Made by a program: the position numbers and the translations under genes. A DNA stretch of 64,000 nucleotides from WJMT01 sp964624145 (lineage in GTDB: Bacteria > Acidobacteriota > Aminicenantia > Aminicenantales > Aminicenantaceae): assembly GCA_964624145.1 (NCBI GenBank), contig CAZUXT010000006.1, positions 1 through 64,000 on the forward strand. The letters run 5' to 3'. The notes below the pieces were generated by a model, which was given only the letters and a program-made list of their open reading frames with translations, had not been told where the DNA came from and searched no databases. This document shows positions 15,866 through 25,093 of this stretch, one piece after another. Each line of letters begins with the position of its first letter. Position 1 is the stretch's first letter.

Positions 15866-18424
15866 CTATTCATAGCGGAGACATTCAACAATATCCAGCT
15901 TCATGGCCTTCAGTGCAGGTGTTAAACCGGCTACGAAACCTGCAATCACCATAAAAAAAGCAGTAATCACGGATGTGAATAGGGAATTCTCCGGTGAAAA
16001 AAGCATCATGAGCTGGGGATTCTGGGTTCTTAGGGCTTCCACAAGAACGGATAAACCGGCATTCAGTCCCAGTCCGATCCCTAATCCGATCAGACCCCCC
16101 ATAAAAATCAAGGCAAAAGCTTCGGTAAAAAGCTGAAAGAAAATATGTTTTTTTAAGGCTCCTATAGCTCTGCGGATTCCTATATCTCTGGTGCGCTGGG
16201 TCACAATAAAAAACATGATATTCATCACTCCCACAGCCCCTATCATCAGCGTGATCACTCCCACTCCCCCTAAAAATATCTGAAGCCCCAGCACAATATA
16301 TCCCATAAAATCCATGCCTTCTATCATACTCCATACATAGAGAGCATCCTCATCGCCAGCATCAAACCGGTGCAGTCGGGCAAGGCTTCTCCGGATCTCC
16401 AGTTCTGTTTCATTATAACGAGTCTTATCGACCGGAGAAACAAGAATGCGCGACAGGTACTTATCACCGCTGAAGTCCTTCAGAGCCGTAGTGAAAGGGA
16501 TAAGCAGCTTTTCATCATCCAAAGAGTTATTGATCGATAACTGATATCCTTTGGCTTCCGCGGTTCCTATGACCCTGTAGCGGATCCCGCTCACACTGAC
16601 ATATTCCCCTGATATATCATTGGTCCGGCTTCCGAAAAGCCTTTCTTGAATGGTGGCTCCCAGGAAACACACCCTCTCTCTCCGTTCTATATCCCCTTGA
16701 TTGATAAATCTCCCTCTGCTGATTTTATAGTTTCTCATCGTTGATGTATCCGGAACCACTCCAAGGGTGTGCACAGCCCTGCTTTCATTCCCATACTTGA
16801 CCACAACATTTCCGCAGTCATATTCCGGAAGAGCCCTTTCTATTTCATAAGAAAAGGAGTTAAGGGCTCTGACATCCCTCTCTGTCAATCTGACTCTCCT
16901 GGCTTGACTAAAAGAGCCTCTCTCGCTCTTCACCCTACCTCCGCTGACATATATGGTCTTTTCACCCATTTTGCCGAATTCACGCTCGAAAAAATCCTGG
17001 AATCCGGTGCCGAATCCTATCAGAATGATGATAGAAGCGATTCCCCAGAATATCCCGAACATGGTAAGGAAACTCCGGGACCTGCTGCTCCGGATCTCCA
17101 ATAAGGCCTGGCCGATCAGCTCTCCCATCAGAGTACGGGAAGTCCAGAGAGGTTTGGGTTCTTTCTTTCCCGAAACAGTCACTCCCCGTTCATACTGAAG
17201 CGCTTTTGCCGGTTCCATCTCAGCTGCATTTCTTGCCGGGATATAACCGGATAGGACCCCGGTCAGGATCATCACAAAAACAACGATTAACGACAGCTCA
17301 ATGGAATTTTGAGGAAGAGGAATAGATGGAGGCAGAGGCAATATATTGATCGCACCCAAAAGAGCGGATCCAAGAAGAAAACCAATGAGGCCCCCGAGCA
17401 TGGTGATAAACAGGGCTTCAGCCAGAAAGTGGAGCCTTATATCCCTTTTTTTTGCTCCCACGGCTTTGCGGATCCCTATTTCGTGGATCCGTTCCTGCAC
17501 TGAGACCAGCATGATGTTCATCACGCCGACTCCGCCCACAAAAAGAGTCACTACACCGATCAAACCCAAGAGGATGTTCAGCCCAAGGGCTAAAATGCTG
17601 AACATCTTTTCAAAAAAAGCGAATTCAAAAATCATCAACGCTTCATTATCCTCCGGATCGAAGTTATGGCGCTCAGCGAGAAGGCTGCGAATTTCAGAGA
17701 CAACCTGCCCGGATTTTGTGTTCTCTTTTGGTGTGACAAAAACAAGATCCAGGCTTTTTCCGTCTCCCCATAACTGCTGTGCTGTGCTGAGAGGGACAAG
17801 GATTTGATCATCATGACGGCTGTTTATGGTGGAAGTCTGCAGCTCTTTCTCCACTGCCAGACCCACCACGTGAAAAGTCACTCCCCGGATCTTCATTTTC
17901 CTGCCAACCGGATCGGAATCCTCTCCGAAAAGCTGTTCCCTGACATTATTCCCAATAAAAGCAAGCCGTCTTCGGTTTTTGATATCATGTTCAGAAATAA
18001 ACCGCCCCTTGGCCACTTCCCAGTTGTTCATCTCCTTGGCCGCAGGGATCACTCCGCGTATATTGTACTGTCTGGACTCGTTTTCAACCTTCACATAATA
18101 CCACCGCATCACCTGCGGATTTATTTCATGGACCGAAGAGCATTGGATCCGGATGGCTTCAATATCCTTCATCTCGGGGATGATCGGTCTTCCTGTCTTG
18201 TATCCGCCCACTCCAATGGAAGTGTGGCCGGGCAGAAAAACCACAAGGTCTTCCCCGATCTGACTCATTCCCTCCCACATCATATCGCGAAATCCGAATC
18301 CCCAGCCAAGGAGAATCATAATGGCCATGATCCCCCAGATGATCCCGAAAAGGGTGAGTGTACTTCGAAGACGGTGAGCTTTCAGGTCTGTGACAGCCTG
18401 TCTGATCACTTCATTTAAAAGCAT
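15866..18424 (-). CDS. Tandem-fused MacB/FtsX-type ABC transporter permease
   Basis: 852 aa made of two complete MacB permease units in one chain. Unit 1 (about 1-430): an N-terminal span (LFGIIWGIMAIMILLG), a periplasmic MacB_PCD domain and three FtsX spans with the coupling motif ERIHEIGIRKAVGA. Unit 2 (about 433-852): the same order, with FGIFWGIASIIILIG and RTRDIGIRRAIGA. Usual MacB permeases are single units that dimerise; this one is a built-in dimer. No ATPase gene is adjacent, so the ATP-binding partner must be elsewhere. It follows the adaptor gene by 46 bases, and together they look like an efflux or lipoprotein-handling system. Confidence 0.9.
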   Translation of the reverse strand: MLLNEVIRQAVTDLKAHRLRSTLTLFGIIWGIMAIMILLGWGFGFRDMMWEGMSQIGEDLVVFLPGHTSIGVGGYKTGRPIIPEMKDIEAIRIQCSSVHEINPQVMRWYYVKVENESRQYNIRGVIPAAKEMNNWEVAKGRFISEHDIKNRRRLAFIGNNVREQLFGEDSDPVGRKMKIRGVTFHVVGLAVEKELQTSTINSRHDDQILVPLSTAQQLWGDGKSLDLVFVTPKENTKSGQVVSEIRSLLAERHNFDPEDNEALMIFEFAFFEKMFSILALGLNILLGLIGVVTLFVGGVGVMNIMLVSVQERIHEIGIRKAVGAKKRDIRLHFLAEALFITMLGGLIGFLLGSALLGAINILPLPPSIPLPQNSIELSLIVVFVMILTGVLSGYIPARNAAEMEPAKALQYERGVTVSGKKEPKPLWTSRTLMGELIGQALLEIRSSRSRSFLTMFGIFWGIASIIILIGFGTGFQDFFEREFGKMGEKTIYVSGGRVKSERGSFSQARRVRLTERDVRALNSFSYEIERALPEYDCGNVVVKYGNESRAVHTLGVVPDTSTMRNYKISRGRFINQGDIERRERVCFLGATIQERLFGSRTNDISGEYVSVSGIRYRVIGTAEAKGYQLSINNSLDDEKLLIPFTTALKDFSGDKYLSRILVSPVDKTRYNETELEIRRSLARLHRFDAGDEDALYVWSMIEGMDFMGYIVLGLQIFLGGVGVITLMIGAVGVMNIMFFIVTQRTRDIGIRRAIGALKKHIFFQLFTEAFALIFMGGLIGLGIGLGLNAGLSVLVEALRTQNPQLMMLFSPENSLFTSVITAFFMVIAGFVAGLTPALKAMKLDIVECLRYE

Positions 18425-18470
18425 TTCCTTCTCTTTTCAAAGGGAAATCTCACCAGCTTCTCATAAACGA

Positions 18471-19610
18471 CTATCTGGGAAGAACAACGACCTGACCTTC
18501 TTTGAGACCCGATAAGACCTCTGTAAAAAGACCATCTGAGATGCCTCTCTCAATCTCTACCTTGCGCATGCCCTCCTCAACAGTGCTATCCTCCACATTC
18601 ACAAAAGTCTTGCCCTCTTCATATACAACAGCTCCTTCAGGAATCAGAAGAACGTCCTTATGCTCTTCAAGAATGATCTCTGCGTCCGCTGACATACCCA
18701 CTCTCAATCTGTCCTCCGAGTCATCAACAGTAGCTCTTATCTCAAAATTAATGATTTCTTCCTTCTCCCGTCCCTGAGGGCTTATTTGAATCAATCGTGC
18801 GTCAAAATGTTCCTCAGAATAAGCCTCCACAAAGACTCTTGCCGGAAGACCCAGGTGAACTTTTCCGATATCTGCCTCATCCACATCCCCGCGGAACTGT
18901 TTCTCAGAAACATCAGCAACCGTCATGATAACCGTCCCCCCGTAAGCCGAAGATATGGGAATGACAGCTCCTCCTTTATCCGTATCACGAGAAAGCACAA
19001 TTCCGGAAATGGGAGCTTTTAATGTCATACTGTTGATAGCTTCCCTTGCCTCTGTTTCAATCTCCTTTTTATCTTCTTCGCTCAGTTCAATCCCCTCGAC
19101 AAGTTCAGACAAATCCGCTCCCTGCTCTAACACTCGAAGTTGAGCCATGGAAGCATAAAACCGCGCCTTAGCTGTCCTGTAATCCGCTCTGGCCTGTTCA
19201 TGTTCCTCTGTCGAAATCAGTTCGCTTTCAAAAAGCTCTTTGCTTCTAAAATATTTCTTTTCAGATATTTCCTTGTCAAAAGCCGCTGCTTTGACCTCAG
19301 TCCTTGCCTGCACCAGTTCCACAGGAGTGGCCTGCGGCACTATGTCAACGAGCTTCTGCCCTCCGCTGACCTGATCCCCTTCCTCAACATAAAAGTGCTT
19401 TACGATTCCTCCTATTTTTGACTTGACCTCAGCCTTAAAAAGAGCTTCGATTTTACCGGTGGCGACCACGGTTCTGGAAATATCCCCTTTCTCCACTTTG
19501 GCTGTGTTTTCCGTTTGAACATCGCTCTTTTTCTGGCAGCTCTTTAAAGCCAGAAAAACAAGACCTATAACAATGATGAGAACCACAATGGTTATAATGA
19601 CTTTCTTCAT
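18471..19610 (-). CDS. Periplasmic adaptor (MacA/HlyD/RND MFP family)
   Basis: 379 aa with one N-terminal membrane anchor (VIITIVVLIIVIGLVFLAL). The lipoyl/barrel-sandwich halves are VVATGKIEALFKAEVKSKIG and MTLKAPISGIVLSRDT, with an alpha-helical hairpin between them and beta-barrel and MP domains after. It would bridge the tandem permease to an outer-membrane channel. No TolC-like gene is in the window. The gene starts at 19610, with GGAG-like bases just upstream, and is transcribed ahead of the permease. Confidence 0.9.
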   Translation of the reverse strand: MKKVIITIVVLIIVIGLVFLALKSCQKKSDVQTENTAKVEKGDISRTVVATGKIEALFKAEVKSKIGGIVKHFYVEEGDQVSGGQKLVDIVPQATPVELVQARTEVKAAAFDKEISEKKYFRSKELFESELISTEEHEQARADYRTAKARFYASMAQLRVLEQGADLSELVEGIELSEEDKKEIETEAREAINSMTLKAPISGIVLSRDTDKGGAVIPISSAYGGTVIMTVADVSEKQFRGDVDEADIGKVHLGLPARVFVEAYSEEHFDARLIQISPQGREKEEIINFEIRATVDDSEDRLRVGMSADAEIILEEHKDVLLIPEGAVVYEEGKTFVNVEDSTVEEGMRKVEIERGISDGLFTEVLSGLKEGQVVVLPR

Positions 19611-19787
19611 AAGCGGTTGCTCCTCTATGGATTTTTATATATTTTTCATAAAATTTTCTTCGACCAAAATCCATGATCGAACGCAGAAACGTTCCAGGGA
19701 TTCCTATCCCTCATAAAAACAAATACCTCTCTTATTAATACGTATTGAAGCCTTTTTTAGTTCTGTTTTTTTCCCTTTGAAGATACG

Positions 19788-20463
19788 TTATCCCGCGTAA
19801 TAGACTTTCAGGCTCCGTATAGAAGGGGTCCCGGCAGATGATGAGACAATCAACCGGACTTTTGACACTTCAACAGGACGAAATCTTTGAATCCTTTTGT
19901 GCCCGATGGACTGGCCTCCGGCCAGGACTTCCCATTTCTCAGGCCCCGTCAAACCTTCCACGCGGTATACCCGCACACGCTCGCCCCTTGTTATGTCTTC
20001 CATAATGACGGCATGGTCCACGACTTCCGGCTTTTTCATTTTCAATTCAACAGATCCCCCTCTTCCCCTGCCCGTTTCTCCAGGAAGATTGTCTGACCCC
20101 ATAAGCATACAGATCACTCTGCCATTGAAGGAAACCACTGCAGTGCTTGGCTACAAAAACCGCATATCGAGCTCCCATAGCCTTGGCAGCTTCCATCCAC
20201 TGATCCGTATCAAGATTTTTCGGATGATACATATCCGGAGCCGGAAGATCTTTCCAGGTCCGCCAATTCCAGCCAGGTTTGTAAACAGGAATATCAAAAT
20301 GAAAAAACATCCCTAACTCCATATCCTGCCACTGTGCTTGCAGGGAAGTGGGAGAAGGACATTTTTCATAAAACACGGGCCCCTGCCACGTCCTCACATA
20401 CATATCTGAACAGAAGCCAGCCGCGGCCAGGGAGCTTTTTTTTAAAAAAGTTCGTCTTTTCAT
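19788..20463 (-). pseudogene. Remnant of a Tat-exported GH29 alpha-L-fucosidase
   Basis: Two out-of-frame pieces of one fucosidase. The 5' piece (20463-20047) has a twin-arginine signal (KRRTFLKKSS), then MELGMFFHFDIP, GARYAVFVAKHCSGF and YGVRQSSWRNG, typical of the first third of GH29 enzymes. The 3' piece (ending 19788) has IMEDITRGERVRVYRVEGL, SIGHKRI and a terminal discoidin-like strand pattern. Roughly 270 residues carrying the catalytic core are missing and the junction, near 20085, changes frame. No active enzyme can be made. Confidence 0.85.
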
Positions 20464-20544
20464 CTGATTATCCTTTTTTAATCCGACTTATCCATAAAAA
20501 ATCTATCGGAATCCATTCCGTTGCTGATTTTAAATGGACTAAAG

Positions 20545-20687
20545 ATAAGAATTTGGTTTTTTTGTTGCTGTTGATTTTCCCTCTATTTCACCAAATTTCA
20601 GCCCTCTCAGCGATTTCATCGCCAATCATACATATAAAATAACGGACCAGTCAACAGGAAACCCACAGAAAAGGGAGAATATCAGAA
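20545..20687. repeat. 143-bp dispersed repeat, copy A
   Basis: Starts at ATAAGAATTTGG and ends at GAGAATATCAGAA. Copy B at 22192-22334 is base-for-base identical; copy C at 24110-24254 is diverged but collinear. All three start at the same base, which suggests an element terminus. Confidence 0.9.
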
Positions 20688-20750
20688 TAGGGGGATCGAT
20701 CTCATAGACCTTCTTTATTATCGCAGCCCATTTTTTAATCGCTTCACTAT
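20545..20750 (-). mobile_element. IS91-type element remnant A
   Basis: Bases 20545-20687 are identical to 22192-22334 and similar to 24110-24254, so they mark one end of a dispersed element. Next to it, on the minus strand, about 20690-20745 encodes KKWAAIIKKVYEIDP, a match to the C-terminal zinc-domain region of IS91-family (Y2) transposases. The rest of the transposase is gone. The remainder of the gene-free stretch 20464-20880 shows nothing else I can identify. Confidence 0.6.
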
Positions 20751-20880
20751 GTCTAAATAATGGACATTTTGAAATTACTTGTCCGTTTTTCAGTACATTT
20801 TTCTTCCAGTCCTCAGGCTAAACCACTTGGCATGGACTTTGCATATGTAAAAGTGAAGATGATTTGGAAAGGAGGAAGAG

Positions 20881-21321
20881 ATAAAAAAAATTCTGTTGTT
20901 CTGTTTGATGGGATTGATGATTTTTGCCGTTTGTGAGACAGATACTTTTGCCAGACACAGGAGGTCGAAAGCTTGCCAACTTCCAGATAATTATGTAACG
21001 TTTTCTTGTTTCATCAATCCGGTAAGTTTGGGTTTTAAACATCGGCTGAAAGGAAACGTTTTTCTCACTGGAAATATGGACTATGTGAGTTCGGAAGAAG
21101 ACCTGCTGTTTCAAGCAGGGGCAGCTTACCTCCTTCCGCGGAAAATATTGTTTTTCAGGCTATATGGGGGCAGTGGAATAGAAATGTCCCGGAACCATGG
21201 CTATATGTATCCTTACGTCATGACGGGCACCAAATTTTTGTTCTTTTACTCAGAAATTGTTCACCCACTGCAGAGTCACAGCGCACCCAACTATAGATTT
21301 GGCTTCAGTATTTCCTTTTAG
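20881..21321 (+). CDS. Putative small outer-membrane/secreted protein with an ATA start
   Basis: The reading frame has an excellent Shine-Dalgarno (GGAGG, 20871-20875) 5 bases before ATA at 20881, followed directly by a signal peptide (KKILLFCLMGLMIFAVC ... FARH). No ATG or GTG precedes it; the first internal conventional starts (TTG 20896 or ATG further in) would destroy the signal sequence. The mature part alternates polar and hydrophobic residues in beta fashion and ends in SISF with a terminal Phe, as in outer-membrane barrels. Either ATA is used as a weak start or the start codon was mutated and the gene is dying. 146 codons; unrecognised family. Confidence 0.5.
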   Translation: MKKILLFCLMGLMIFAVCETDTFARHRRSKACQLPDNYVTFSCFINPVSLGFKHRLKGNVFLTGNMDYVSSEEDLLFQAGAAYLLPRKILFFRLYGGSGIEMSRNHGYMYPYVMTGTKFLFFYSEIVHPLQSHSAPNYRFGFSISF

Positions 21322-21423
21322 TCTAGGAGGAAACGTCCCATAAAAAGACTACCTAATTTGTGATCGGTTCCTGCTGGGAAAAGATGGTTGATTCAATCAT
21401 CATCAACGGAACAATTGATTTTT

Positions 21424-21888
21424 TTATTTAAATTTTTTCAATACTTCTTCACTAACTTTCTGGGCACTTTCTCTCATTTGATCAAAAACATCGCCCTCCT
21501 TGATGGGAGGCATGCTTTCCCGTATTTTTGTTTTTAGGGAATCTACTTCTTCAAATTCCTTTGATGACTTCTTTGATGTCTTTTTGAGTAAAACGCGGGA
21601 ATTTTCTATTAATTTGCGGTAATTTGAAAAGTCAAAAGTAATGTTATTCTTCTGGTATAATTTCTCTATCTTTTCAATTATTTCCAGTTCCAGGTTTGGT
21701 GATTCATTGGCATCAATGAGAGCGCTGTTTAAATGTAAAAGGGCCATCGAATCATCACTTTGAAGTATTGATTCATCTGCTTCTTTGATGGATTTTTTGG
21801 CGCCGCTTTTTTTTAAAAAATATGCAATTCCGGCCCCAATAAGAATAATTGCAATAATAACATAAAAAATAATATCCATTGTACTCAT
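21424..21888 (-). CDS. Hypothetical single-TM protein
   Basis: 154 aa from the ATG at 21888, chosen because GGAGG lies 7 bases upstream; a TTG at 21900 overlaps that ribosome site. One N-terminal span (IIFYVIIAIILIGAGIAYFL) is followed by a basic patch and a long, charged helical cytosolic domain with TPR-like character (SMALLHLNSALIDAN). I do not recognise it. It lies 20 bases downstream of another small membrane protein, so the two are likely co-transcribed. Confidence 0.65.
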   Translation of the reverse strand: MSTMDIIFYVIIAIILIGAGIAYFLKKSGAKKSIKEADESILQSDDSMALLHLNSALIDANESPNLELEIIEKIEKLYQKNNITFDFSNYRKLIENSRVLLKKTSKKSSKEFEEVDSLKTKIRESMPPIKEGDVFDQMRESAQKVSEEVLKKFK

Positions 21889-21908
21889 GGTTTCCTCCAA
21901 ATATTATT

Positions 21909-22154
21909 TTATCCTTTGTTTTGATTACTTTTTATCTCATCTTCGATTTTCATTCGATCTGATTTGCTATTTTCCACATCCTTGTCCTTGATTTCTCTAA
22001 TAAAACCCCTTAGGCACCAGACGAAAAATAAAAAGGCACCTAAAACATAATACCAATCAACCTTAAGAGCCAGAAGTAAAATAAAAAGAAAAGCAAAAAT
22101 GATTGTCCACACCAATTCAATGATGATCCCACCCCTTTGTTTGTTTCGGGTCAT
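21909..22154 (-). CDS. Small hypothetical membrane protein
   Basis: 81 aa, with GGAGG 6-7 bases before the ATG. Two closely spaced hydrophobic segments (LVWTIIFAFLFILLLAL and WYYVLGAFLFFVWCL) form a hairpin, and a highly charged tail follows. Function is unknown. It heads a two-gene unit with the single-TM protein at 21424. The copy B element end begins 38 bases upstream of its start codon. Confidence 0.6.
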   Translation of the reverse strand: MTRNKQRGGIIIELVWTIIFAFLFILLLALKVDWYYVLGAFLFFVWCLRGFIREIKDKDVENSKSDRMKIEDEIKSNQNKG

Positions 22155-22191
22155 TTTTTCCTCCAGTGACTTAAAAAATCACTTTTTAAAA

Positions 22192-22334
22192 ATAAGAATT
22201 TGGTTTTTTTGTTGCTGTTGATTTTCCCTCTATTTCACCAAATTTCAGCCCTCTCAGCGATTTCATCGCCAATCATACATATAAAATAACGGACCAGTCA
22301 ACAGGAAACCCACAGAAAAGGGAGAATATCAGAA
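22192..22334. repeat. 143-bp dispersed repeat, copy B
   Basis: Identical to 20545-20687 at all positions I compared. The perfect identity of noncoding DNA next to decayed sequence suggests recent duplication or gene conversion. Confidence 0.9.
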
Positions 22335-22535
22335 AATCACTCTAATAGTGCCACACAAAGAACAGAGATCTCCCTTGTCCTTGATCCAGGACATTAGAGT
22401 TTCACATGTATTCTGATAGTTCCTCAGCTGCTATAGACCTTCTTTATCATCTCAGCCCTTACTTTGGAGTGCACATTGAATCCCGTATGACACCAGTGAA
22501 GAATCTTTTGGACAAGGTCTTTATTTACAGAAATC
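22192..22535 (-). mobile_element. IS91-type element remnant B
   Basis: Begins with the 143-bp repeat. At about 22430-22535 the minus strand encodes KDLVQKILHW-C-HTGFNVHSKV, the same transposase stretch as in remnant C, then jumps by internal deletion to a sequence matching the gene end (bases coding SEYM in copy C). It abuts a carA fragment at about 22540. Together with 22336-22430 this accounts for the gene-free stretch 22155-22520. Confidence 0.65.
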
Positions 22536-22544
22536 CACATCTTC

Positions 22545-22898
22545 ATTAAACACGACCTTGCCCAGCATAGTCCCCTTTTCCCGCAGCCTTTTAGTCAAAG
22601 CACGGGTGTCGATTCCACACAGAGCGGGGATATTCTCTTCCCTCAACCAGTCCGATAGGGATTTTTCCGCCTGCCAATGGTTATGGGCTTGAGAATAGTC
22701 GGAGACAATCAGCGCAGACACATGGATTCTGTTCGATTCATAATGCAGCGGCATATCAAGGGTGGTTTTTCCCAGGAACTCCATAATTCCCGATAAGGGG
22801 ATAAGTCAGAGAAAGGATTTGACCGGTATAGCTGGGATCGGTCAAAGATTCCACATACCCCACCATGCCTGTGTTAAAAACTATCTCCCCTCTCAAAT
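22545..22898 (-). pseudogene. Fragment of a second carA gene
   Basis: The minus strand encodes about 117 residues aligned to the middle of CarA: first GEIVFNTGMVGYVESL through LTYPLIGNYGVPG, then after a frameshift near 22770 IHVSALIVSDYSQ through IDTRALTKRLREKGTMLGK and DVDF. It is similar to, but clearly diverged from, the intact carA at 9880, so it is a paralogous or acquired copy. The 5' part, the whole amidotransferase domain and carB are absent. One end lies at the IS91 remnant B junction. Confidence 0.88.
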
Positions 22899-22942
22899 TG
22901 CAATGCAATGAGGATATTGAGAGGCTATTACTGTCTATTCCA

Positions 22943-24001
22943 TCAACGCGATATGAACATTAATCCCAACTGGAGAGCATTCATCTCTTTTTCATACTCG
23001 GTATACAGGCGTCTCATTATCTTATCAGAGTTATATCCCGTTTCGATTTCTTTGAACCTTTTAAAAGTTACTCCATATGGCTTTAATGTCTCGTTAAGGC
23101 CTATTTCAACTTTTTTAGTAAGCATTTCTAAAGCTTTCTCATCAGCCATTTGAGTCATATAGTCATTCACGTTTTGAATACCCTGTTTTTTACAAATTTC
23201 CTGGGCCGCAGCCGCACACTTTATGAAGGCTTCTATGAATTGATCTTCCTCCATTTTGCCACAATTCCCTTTGGCCTCCTCCGTACTCATATGCCTGTAT
23301 TCAATCGTACAATCCGCAGGGAAACTGATCCCGATAGCATTATTGCCCTTTGACAAGTGATAGGTACGAACTCCCTCTCCGATATATTTCCAACCTTTTT
23401 TTGCAAGTTCTTTTTTGTAAAAATCTACAATTCTATTGTCAACACCTTTTGGATCTTCATTATACTCTTCGCAGAGTTTTTCCCCGTACTCGTACCAGAT
23501 GTACCCTTCTTTCGCCAGTGCATCTTCCATGAATTTTGTATCTCCCATTTGTGTTCCAGATATAAATTCTGCCCCAACATAAACAGGAACTCCAGAAAAG
23601 CCTTTGATCTCATTCTTTTCGAATGAAGGAGGCTCCGGCTCCTTTTTTGCAGCATCTGTAAGCTCCTGCATCCGTCGGGCAACCTTCATTATAACTGTCC
23701 CAGCTCTATTGACATCTTTTTCACTTAATTCAGTAATGTAGTTATTAAGTTCTTCTTTTGTAACCCCAAATTTTTTATAAACACTATTCTCAGCTTCAGT
23801 TGCTTTTTCTACTGCCTCCATTCCCTTATATTTTTCAAATGCCTGGCTCATAACAAAATTTACCTGTGCTTTTATCTCTACATACAGATCATCATTAAGT
23901 TTGATTTTCTCTTCTTTTACAACCGCAGCCTTGATGTAAATAGGAAATAATATAAGGGCAATAAAGATAATTCCTATTGTGAAAATAATAATCTTCTTCA
24001 T
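22943..24001 (-). CDS. Hypothetical secreted or membrane-anchored protein
   Basis: 352 aa with an N-terminal hydrophobic signal or anchor (IIIFTIGIIFIALILFPIYI) and a strong GGAGG ribosome site. The rest is a helical, charged domain; a central part reads GVPVYVGAEF and DFYKKELAKKGWKY, a pattern I have seen in small secreted proteins of unknown function. No enzyme motif is evident. It is intact despite lying between two element remnants. Function unknown. Confidence 0.65.
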   Translation of the reverse strand: MKKIIIFTIGIIFIALILFPIYIKAAVVKEEKIKLNDDLYVEIKAQVNFVMSQAFEKYKGMEAVEKATEAENSVYKKFGVTKEELNNYITELSEKDVNRAGTVIMKVARRMQELTDAAKKEPEPPSFEKNEIKGFSGVPVYVGAEFISGTQMGDTKFMEDALAKEGYIWYEYGEKLCEEYNEDPKGVDNRIVDFYKKELAKKGWKYIGEGVRTYHLSKGNNAIGISFPADCTIEYRHMSTEEAKGNCGKMEEDQFIEAFIKCAAAAQEICKKQGIQNVNDYMTQMADEKALEMLTKKVEIGLNETLKPYGVTFKRFKEIETGYNSDKIMRRLYTEYEKEMNALQLGLMFISR

Positions 24002-24109
24002 ACCTTCCTCCTTTTTTATGATTTAAAACATATAAATTTGCTTTTTGGGAGTGCTTTGATTTCTACTCATTCTATTTCAACGCCACCTCGATCTCTTCAG
24101 CCCACCACG

Positions 24110-24254
24110 ATAAGAATTTGGTTTTTCTGTTGGTAATGATTTTCCTTCCACTTCATCAAATTCCCATCCTCTAAGCGACTTCATCACCCATCATATATAT
24201 AAAATAAAGTACAAGTCAACGGGGAACCCACAAAAAGGAGAGAATATCAGAAAA
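24110..24254. repeat. Dispersed repeat, copy C (diverged)
   Basis: Collinear with 20545-20687 and 22192-22334 but with many substitutions (for example GGTTTTTCTGTTGGTAATG in place of GGTTTTTTTGTTGCTGTTG). It begins at the same ATAAGAATTTGG boundary. Confidence 0.85.
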
Positions 24255-24319
24255 TCATTCTTAGTGAGGCATAGAAGGAATAGAGATCTCCCTTGTCTTT
24301 GATACAGGACGTTAGAGTG

Positions 24320-24915
24320 TCACATATATTCTGATAGTTCCTCAGCTGCTAAAGAGAGCTGAGCATTTCTCATCTTTCCTCTGTGGGCATTGGCATAGAG
24401 GCCGTAATAGCGGACCATAACCTGTCCTTTGTCAGGAGTCACCCGGGCAATAAACTCCAGATAATCCATAGACTCTGTCTCAGAGCTGTGTTTTCCGTAT
24501 CGATAGAGGACCCGCCCCTGTGTCTTGTCCAGGGATAATATTTTTAAAGAGAGGATAGGTCTAATCATGTATTTACCCACTTGTTCGGCGTCTTCTTTAG
24601 TCTCAGTTCTGACCTTACTGTGCACATTGAATCCCGTATGACGCCAGTGAAGAATCTTTTGGACAAGGTCTTTATTGATCAACTTTTTTTCAAGGAGAAG
24701 CGAGAAGACTCAAGTGTGAAAAACCGACAGAGCAGAGAATCATTAAAATGCGGGACCCTGTGGAACTATTCTTTTTTATCTGTCCCTCCCTCTGTGACCA
24801 GAAAGTGAAGATGTGGATGAAAGTTTATCCGGCTTCCGAATGACTGAATCACCGCAATGATGCCCGGGGTGACATCTCTTTCTGTGACATAGATCCTGCT
24901 CATGGCAGGGATAGT
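24320..24915 (-). pseudogene. Decayed IS91-family (Y2/HUH) transposase
   Basis: Reading leftwards from about 24915: TPGIIAVIQSFGSRINFHPHLHFLVTEGG, broken here in mid-motif only for length, carries the HUH-type metal motif HPHLHFL. An amber codon follows after DKKE, and then a frameshift near 24690. The frame at 24682-24320 continues ILHWRHTGFNVHSKV, GKYMIRPILSL and MVRYYGLYANAHRGK, all hallmarks of the Y2 transposase family. At least two disabling changes mean no active product. Confidence 0.88.
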
Positions 24916-25093
24916 GATTCAAGAAATGTGCAGGGAAGGAGAAATGACTAAATTCCTCTATTGAGTAATAGAACAGATTTTGTAATGAAGTAGTAATGTG
25001 TAAACAGTCGTTTACTTGCAGAAGAAAAATTCACTCTGATTTTTGAAGTGACATTAGGGTGGTACCTAATGGGATGTCCCCATTATAAAAAAA

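Larger units (their letters stand above)
24110..24915 (-). mobile_element. IS91-type element remnant C (largest)
   Basis: The end at 24110 (repeat copy C, 24110-24254) plus a decayed transposase gene up to about 24915. No terminal inverted repeats were seen, as expected for IS91-like rolling-circle elements. Upstream of it, 24916-25093 holds no recognisable gene. Confidence 0.7.

Noticed and set aside
17804..18418. Long plus-strand ORF opposite the tandem permease
   Set aside because: 204 codons but antisense to two clear FtsX/MacB units; composition is that of a shadow frame.
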